DNA of 9,362 nucleotides, from assembly GCA_003222235.1 (NCBI GenBank), contig QHVD01000222.1, positions 1 to 9,362 on the forward strand. The letters are read 5' to 3'. Position 1 is the first letter of the stretch. Each line of letters opens with the position of its first letter. The stretch is from Gemmatimonadota bacterium (GTDB lineage Bacteria; Gemmatimonadota; Gemmatimonadetes; Gemmatimonadales; GWC2-71-9). The notes beneath the pieces were generated by a model. That model saw only the letters and a list, made by a program, of their open reading frames with translations. It ran no database searches and was not told the origin of the DNA. This document shows positions 6,638-9,362 of the stretch, piece by piece. The position numbers and the translations under genes were made by a program.

Positions 6638-7144
6638 ATGACGGAAGTCGAGGACACGGAAGCAAAGATCGTCGCTGCGCTTGAAACGGTCTTCGCCGCC
6701 GACGGAGAACAGTGGCTGAGTCGTCCCTTCTTTACCGGCCGTGTGAAGGAAGTGCTCGGCGCTCTCGGACACGAATTGGGCTTTGAGGTAGCCTGTCACA
6801 AGAGCGACTACCCGCGCGGTGGGCGCGAATGGCTATACGACATGACGTGGTACGTCCTGGATAAGACCAAGGGCGGCATGCTCATGCGGCAACCGATGGT
6901 CCTTGAGTCAGAGTGGGAAATCAAGAACAGGGATGACGACTTTCAGAAACTCGTGCAGGCTCGAGCAGACGTTCGCGTCTGGTTGTTCACCGCCGCCAAC
7001 GCTCAGGAAATTGACAACTATATCGCGCGCTGCCGTGACCAAGCGCAATCCTTCGCGGGTCGTCAACCAGGCGACCGCTACGTCTTCACGGGATTCGACT
7101 TTCAGAAGAAGGTGTTCGCGCCGGTTCAGACCTTCCGAGTGTGA
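6638..7144 (+). CDS. Hypothetical protein, possible PD-(D/E)XK-like nuclease
   Basis: A protein of 168 residues. ATG 6638 is chosen because GGAGG (6628-6632) lies five bases upstream; the open frame extends 88 codons further upstream but is low-complexity there. It has an N-terminal helical region, then EWLYDMTWYVLD (64-75), VLESEWEIKNRDDDFQKL (88-105) and DVRVWLFTA. An Asp (D68) followed by an ExE pair (E90, E92) on a hydrophobic strand, then a DF-KL helix and another strand, recalls PD-(D/E)XK-type folds in which Asp/Glu residues bind metal, but the usual Lys is replaced by Trp. The nuclease idea is inference. The gene sits 21 bases upstream of the AT-hook gene in an apparent operon. Confidence 0.6.
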   Translation: MTEVEDTEAKIVAALETVFAADGEQWLSRPFFTGRVKEVLGALGHELGFEVACHKSDYPRGGREWLYDMTWYVLDKTKGGMLMRQPMVLESEWEIKNRDDDFQKLVQARADVRVWLFTAANAQEIDNYIARCRDQAQSFAGRQPGDRYVFTGFDFQKKVFAPVQTFRV

Positions 7145-7165
7145 TCGACCAGAAAGAGAGGAGCA

Positions 7166-7483
7166 ATGCCGAGGCAGAGGAGCTTGGTGACGGTCATTCG
7201 GGACATTGTGGGGCAGGAGGTCCACGCCGCGATCCAGTCGCTACTCGGGACCATCTCCACCGGGACGAAGCCGACGAACGGTCGGCGCCGTCGTCGCAAG
7301 GCACGCGGCAAGTGGCGCCCTGGCGGCCCCGGTCGTCCACCGAAGGCCGTTGCCGAGAAGATGGCGCATAAGAAGAGAGCAGCGGTGACGCCTCCAGTCC
7401 CGAAGGCCAAGAACGGTCGCCGTCGTCGCAGGCGTCGGCGTGGTCCTGGTCGTCCACCGGGCTCGAAGAAGAAGGCGGCATGA
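7166..7483 (+). CDS. Arg-rich DNA-binding protein with two AT-hooks
   Basis: A 105-residue very basic protein. Residues 6-30 form an amphipathic helix-like N-terminus (LVTVIRDIVGQEVHAAIQSL) that could oligomerise. Two similar basic repeats follow: NGRRRRRK (38-45) with GGPGRPPK (53-60), and NGRRRRRRRR (83-92) with GPGRPPGSKKK (93-103). PGRPP is the AT-hook core, which inserts into the minor groove of AT-rich DNA. A nucleoid-associated or architectural role is likely. GAGAGGAG ends two bases before the ATG. Its stop overlaps the start of the next gene by four bases (ATGA), implying translational coupling with the ribbon-helix-helix protein. Confidence 0.8.
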   Translation: MPRQRSLVTVIRDIVGQEVHAAIQSLLGTISTGTKPTNGRRRRRKARGKWRPGGPGRPPKAVAEKMAHKKRAAVTPPVPKAKNGRRRRRRRRGPGRPPGSKKKAA

Positions 7484-7662
7484 GGCGGATGGCGAAGGCC
7501 GACGAACCTGTCGCTCAGTTGGCGACGCGCATACCCAAGGAGCTACACCATCGCCTCAAGCTGCACTGCGTGACGCACGAGATCGCCGTGCAGGACTTCG
7601 TGATGGAGGCGATTGAAGAGAAGCTCAAACGGAAGACGGGGCCGAAGAAGGGGCCAGCATAG
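7480..7662 (+). CDS. Ribbon-helix-helix (Arc/CopG-like) DNA-binding protein
   Basis: A 60-residue protein. QLATRIPKELHHRLKLHC (13-30) fits the beta strand plus first helix of the Arc/MetJ/CopG fold, and EIAVQDFVMEAIEEKLKRK fits the second helix; a basic tail follows. Such proteins dimerise and bind operators through the paired strands, commonly as autorepressors or antitoxins. The ATG overlaps the AT-hook stop by four bases; ATG 7489 is an alternative. Co-translation with a histone-like protein suggests that the pair works together on DNA, or that this protein represses the operon. No inverted-repeat operator was found upstream. Confidence 0.8.
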   Translation: MRRMAKADEPVAQLATRIPKELHHRLKLHCVTHEIAVQDFVMEAIEEKLKRKTGPKKGPA

Positions 7663-7672
7663 GACTGGCCCC
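7650..7672 (+). terminator. Perfect 8-bp hairpin at the end of the ribbon-helix-helix gene
   Basis: GGGGCCAG (7650-7657), seven-base loop, CTGGCCCC (7665-7672). It overlaps the stop codon TAG (7660-7662). No T-run follows, so it is not a classic intrinsic terminator; it may still stall polymerase or protect the mRNA 3' end. Confidence 0.55.
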
Positions 7673-7967
7673 AACGGTGCCGAAGCGTTCAAGGACTGCA
7701 TGCTCGGCGTTCTTGACCCCGGCCCGCCGTTCGCGTTAGCAGCCGCCCCATGCACCCGACGAGCGTGAGCCACCCCGACGTGAAGGCCATCACGGTCTTC
7801 CTCGCTTCGACCGCCACGCCGGAACGGGGCGGGCTGCCGTACCTCGACGCCGTGCTGCCCGCCGAGGACCGGCTCGCCGCCGCCCGCGTCGTGCGCGATC
7901 TGGGTGCCCTGCCGCCCAGACGCTATCCTCTATCTCCTCGCCCAGCCCCTCCTCGACCTGGCCAGCG

Positions 7968-7983
7968 GGTGCTGTCCTACTTA
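7968..7983 (+). repeat. Left terminal inverted repeat
   Basis: GGTGCTGTCCTACTTA. It pairs with 8515-8530 at 15 of 16 positions. Its TGTCCTA also pairs with TAGGACA at 7986-7992, so the left end alone can form a 7-bp stem around a 6-base loop. Confidence 0.85.
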
Positions 7984-8208
7984 GTTAGGACACCCAGGCT
8001 CACCGTGGCCGAGCTGCTTGATGGCAAGAAGATTGACTGCCCGCCCCTCGGGCAGGTCAAAGTGACAGTCAAGAGGGCAACCAAGGCGCGTTACCCCGAG
8101 CCCGAGACGGTGCCGCTCCCGCTCGCCGCCGAGGCCCCCCCAAACCCGGACACCCCCGCCGCCAGAGGGGGCCAAATGGACCGCGCAGGTGAGCGCGGCT
8201 CAGCGTGA
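7984..8208 (+). pseudogene. Start-less coding fragment, possible C-terminal tail of a DNA methyltransferase
   Basis: An open frame without its own start: RTPRLTVAELLDGKKIDCPP, then LGQVKVTVKRATKARYPEPE and a Pro-rich end, stopping at 8208. From memory, 'LTxxELLxGKxIDxPP ... TFKKAPKA' resembles the tail of some site-specific DNA methyltransferases; I have no alignment to prove it. The frame happens to be continuous with the frameshifted family A copy upstream, which is coincidental. It overlaps the DUF6794 start by 20 bases. Confidence 0.4.
7986..7999 (+). repeat. Left subterminal direct repeat
   Basis: TAGGACACCCAGGC, matching 8477-8490 at 13 of 14 positions in the same orientation. It contains the heptamer TAGGACA that is also part of the terminal inverted repeats, a plausible transposase-binding unit. 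Confidence 0.7.
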
Positions 8209-8479
8209 TGATCCCCGACGCTCCTGGCCACGGACGGTCGCCGAGGCCGTGGAGCGGCTTCTCGCCTCCCTGAGTGCGGCCGACCTGGACAGCCTACGAC
8301 GCATGCCGGAGCAGCAGCTTATCAACCTACACTTCGGCTTGGCGCTCCACATCCGAAACGAGTTCGGCCTGTGGGCGGGGAACGGTGACCTACTGTCAGC
8401 CTGCGGGACCGACGAGGCCGATGCGGCATCTGCGGCCATCGTGCATGCCCTGTGGGCACGGCTCCAGAAGGCAGACTAG
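8189..8479 (+). CDS. DUF6794-type protein carried in the mobile element
   Basis: A 96-residue protein from GTG 8189. SWPRTVAEAVERLLASL (12-28), LHFGLALHIRNEFGLW (47-62) and a final helix AASAAIVHALWARL match my memory of the DUF6794 family, whose hallmark is a short Thr/Ala-rich opening, then FG-G/A---IRN-(F/W)-LW. Function is unknown; relatives are small cytoplasmic proteins often found near mobile or defence genes, which is a loose association. The stop TAG lies within the right subterminal repeat (8477-8479), so gene and element end are tightly packed. GAGGGGG at 8164-8170 is rather far upstream for a ribosome binding site, so expression is uncertain. Confidence 0.72.
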   Translation: MSAAQRDDPRRSWPRTVAEAVERLLASLSAADLDSLRRMPEQQLINLHFGLALHIRNEFGLWAGNGDLLSACGTDEADAASAAIVHALWARLQKAD

Positions 8480-8490
8480 GACACTCAGGC
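8477..8490 (+). repeat. Right subterminal direct repeat
   Basis: TAGGACACTCAGGC, one mismatch to 7986-7999. It overlaps the stop codon of the DUF6794-type gene. Confidence 0.7.
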
Positions 8491-8514
8491 CGTTGAACTA
8501 GGGCACCTCGCCCC

Positions 8515-8530
8515 TAAATAGGACAGCACC
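8515..8530 (-). repeat. Right terminal inverted repeat
   Basis: TAAATAGGACAGCACC, the complement of the left end with a single mismatch. Beyond one extra G, family A sequence resumes. Confidence 0.85.
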
Positions 8531-8842
8531 GGCGATCACCTCATGCACGACCGCAACCTCACGGAGCGGTACGAGGGGCGCTTCGAGGTCGATGACAGCG
8601 CCGAGTGGACAGCCGTGATGGCGGAATACAACCGCGACGCCGACGCGATCACCGCCTCCCTCTTTCGTGCACAGGGGGAGTCGGGGTTGGCGCATCTCTT
8701 CTTCACGGATCGGCGCACCTTCGACCGCCGGATGGAGCGCGGCCGGCAACACTTCTTCGGCCCGCCGAGCGGCGCACACGCCGCCTATCTGCGGTCGAAG
8801 GGCATCATCGACTAAATCGCCGCCGAGTCGCCCAAGGCGCTC

Positions 8843-8924
8843 AAGGGCGTTTGTAGCCCTTCTCTCCCGTCATCCACCCCGTCCCTCTGGTTCCTGTACC
8901 AAAATCCCCGCACGGTCTTTTCCA
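8843..8924 (+). repeat. Family A 3'-flank repeat, copy 2
   Basis: It begins 28 bases after the family A stop with a perfect 6-bp hairpin, AAGGGC, seven-base loop GTTTGTA, GCCCTT, then runs collinear with 2360-2429 (CTTCTCTCCCGT, CTGGTTCCTGTA, CTTTTCCA). The compensated stem, stronger here than in copy 1, hints at structural selection. No T-run follows. Confidence 0.65.
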
Positions 8925-8986
8925 TAGCTTTCCAGGCTACCGCAGGCAGAGGGCCGTGCCCACCTCGCCAACGTGTTCGACAGACG

Positions 8987-9362
8987 ATGATGAAGACCCT
9001 CATGATCGGCCTCGGGACGCTCATGCTCGTCGCGCTCACCCGACCAGCCCTCGCCCAGCGATGCCTGTCCTTCCGGCCGCCCAACCCCGAGATGAGGCGC
9101 AAGTACAATTTTGGCGCGGGCGTCGAGTCCGATTGGACGCCCGGCTCCCGTTACCAGGGCGTCAGCCCACTGGCGCCCGCCGCGATCTGGGAGGGCGAGA
9201 ACCTGGAGGTCGATCCGCCGCGCCGGCTCGTCCAGAGCTTCAGGGCCCTCTGGAGCGAGGACGTGAAGCGCGAGGGGACCTCGAGGGTCACCTGGGAGAT
9301 CGAGCCGGTCGGCGATTCATGCCGGCTGACCGTGACCCACGACCAGCTGCGCGAGGACGCCA
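8987..9362 (+). CDS. Signal peptide joined to an AHSA1/SRPBCC-like domain, partial at the right edge
   Basis: From ATG 8987 (a second ATG follows directly) an open frame runs to the window end. Residues 1-23 form a textbook signal peptide: MMKTLM, a hydrophobic core, and PALA before Q24. From about residue 33 the sequence matches the START-like AHSA1/SRPBCC fold: NPEMRRKYNFGAGVESDWTP (33-52), a GE-x-LEVDPPRRLVQSF segment and RVTWEIEP. These domains bind hydrophobic ligands and are normally cytoplasmic, beginning with about 30 residues including 'vW-ALT'. Here that opening strand-helix is missing and a secretion signal takes its place, so this may be a chimera made by deletion or a genuine exported variant. 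No strong ribosome binding site precedes it. The C-terminal part lies outside the window. Confidence 0.7.
   Translation, partial: MMKTLMIGLGTLMLVALTRPALAQRCLSFRPPNPEMRRKYNFGAGVESDWTPGSRYQGVSPLAPAAIWEGENLEVDPPRRLVQSFRALWSEDVKREGTSRVTWEIEPVGDSCRLTVTHDQLREDA

Larger units (their letters stand above)
7968..8531. mobile_element. Non-autonomous 564-bp transposable element (MITE-like) with gene cargo
   Basis: The boundaries come from comparing the interrupted family A copy with the intact one: GGCCAGCG|ATCACC is contiguous near 2038 but split here. The ends are 16-bp inverted repeats with one mismatch: GGTGCTGTCCTACTTA at 7968 and the complement of TAAATAGGACAGCACC at 8515. GCG occurs on both sides (7965-7967 and 8532-8534), a likely 3-bp target duplication, leaving one unmatched G at 8531. 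Inside are a possible methyltransferase tail and a DUF6794-type gene; no transposase is present, so movement would need one supplied in trans. I cannot assign an IS family. The insertion plus duplication is 567 bases, a multiple of three, but it contains stops. Confidence 0.8.
7750..8815 (+). pseudogene. Family A protein, second copy, disrupted by frameshift and insertion
   Basis: ATG 7750 opens a product beginning MHPTSVSHPDVKAITVFLAS, then the shared region STATPERGGLPYLDAVLPAE to GALPP, nearly identical to the copy at 1853. An extra A at 7919 (CCGCCCAGACGC against CCGCCCGACGC) shifts the frame. The alignment continues in DNA up to GGCCAGCG at 7967, then breaks for 564 bases and resumes at ATCACCTCATG (8535) through to the GIID end at 8812 and stop TAA. 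The 3' half is about 83% identical in protein to the 1853 copy. This copy supplies the family's probable natural N-terminus. No ribosome binding site is evident before ATG 7750. Function is unknown. Confidence 0.8.

Noticed and set aside
7713..7741. TTGACC with a hexamer 17 bases downstream before the second family A copy
   Set aside because: The downstream hexamer TTAGCA is a poor -10 match, so a promoter is not supported.
7750..8208. A continuous 152-codon frame running from the family A start into the inserted element
   Set aside because: It arises because the extra base at 7919 puts the frame in register with the element; the segment after GALPP is an out-of-frame reading of family A, so the fusion is accidental.
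1..9362. CRISPR array, tRNA or rRNA genes
   Set aside because: No regularly spaced repeats, no tRNA-like cloverleaf with a conserved T-arm, and no rRNA-like segments were seen by eye; a covariance-model scan would be needed to exclude small RNAs.

Overview
The window is high-GC bacterial DNA from what looks like an accessory, gene-poor and partly decayed chromosomal region. A secreted dockerin-plus-phosphoesterase protein with a Ser/Thr-rich linker, a slipin, and a free-standing DNA ligase adenylation domain are the kinds of genes I associate with uncultured soil or groundwater lineages (Deltaproteobacteria-like, Rokubacteria/Methylomirabilota or Binatota). That is inference from gene style only, and nothing here fixes the taxon.

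Layout. 1-582 (minus): slipin/SPFH membrane scaffold, running off the left edge and broken by one frameshift. 596-1388: no convincing gene. 1389-1832 (minus): HEPN-domain protein. 1853-2320 (plus): unrecognised 155-residue protein, called family A here. 2611-3849: secreted phosphoesterase with a dockerin pair, whose true start is a TTG behind a perfect ribosome binding site. 3875-4941: small or frameshifted hypothetical genes. 5104-6329: a three-helix membrane protein that overlaps the start of a ligase adenylation-domain gene by one base. 6638-7662: a tight three-gene run of a possible PD-(D/E)XK-type protein, an Arg-rich protein with two AT-hooks, and a ribbon-helix-helix protein, closed by an 8-bp hairpin. 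7750-8815: a second copy of family A, broken by an extra base and by a 564-bp insertion. 8987-9362: signal peptide joined to an AHSA1/SRPBCC domain, running off the right edge.

The most interesting structure is the insertion at 7968-8531. It has 16-bp terminal inverted repeats (one mismatch), a likely 3-bp target duplication, subterminal direct repeats sharing the heptamer TAGGACA, no transposase, and internal coding cargo: a DUF6794-type gene and a fragment that may be a DNA methyltransferase tail. The undisturbed copy of family A at 1853 shows what the target looked like before insertion. A conserved 3' flank with a short hairpin follows both copies of family A, and a weaker version lies downstream of the ligase gene, so it may be a dispersed repeat. 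Frame breaks occur in four places, so genuine decay and assembly indels must be told apart before any of these genes is called dead.
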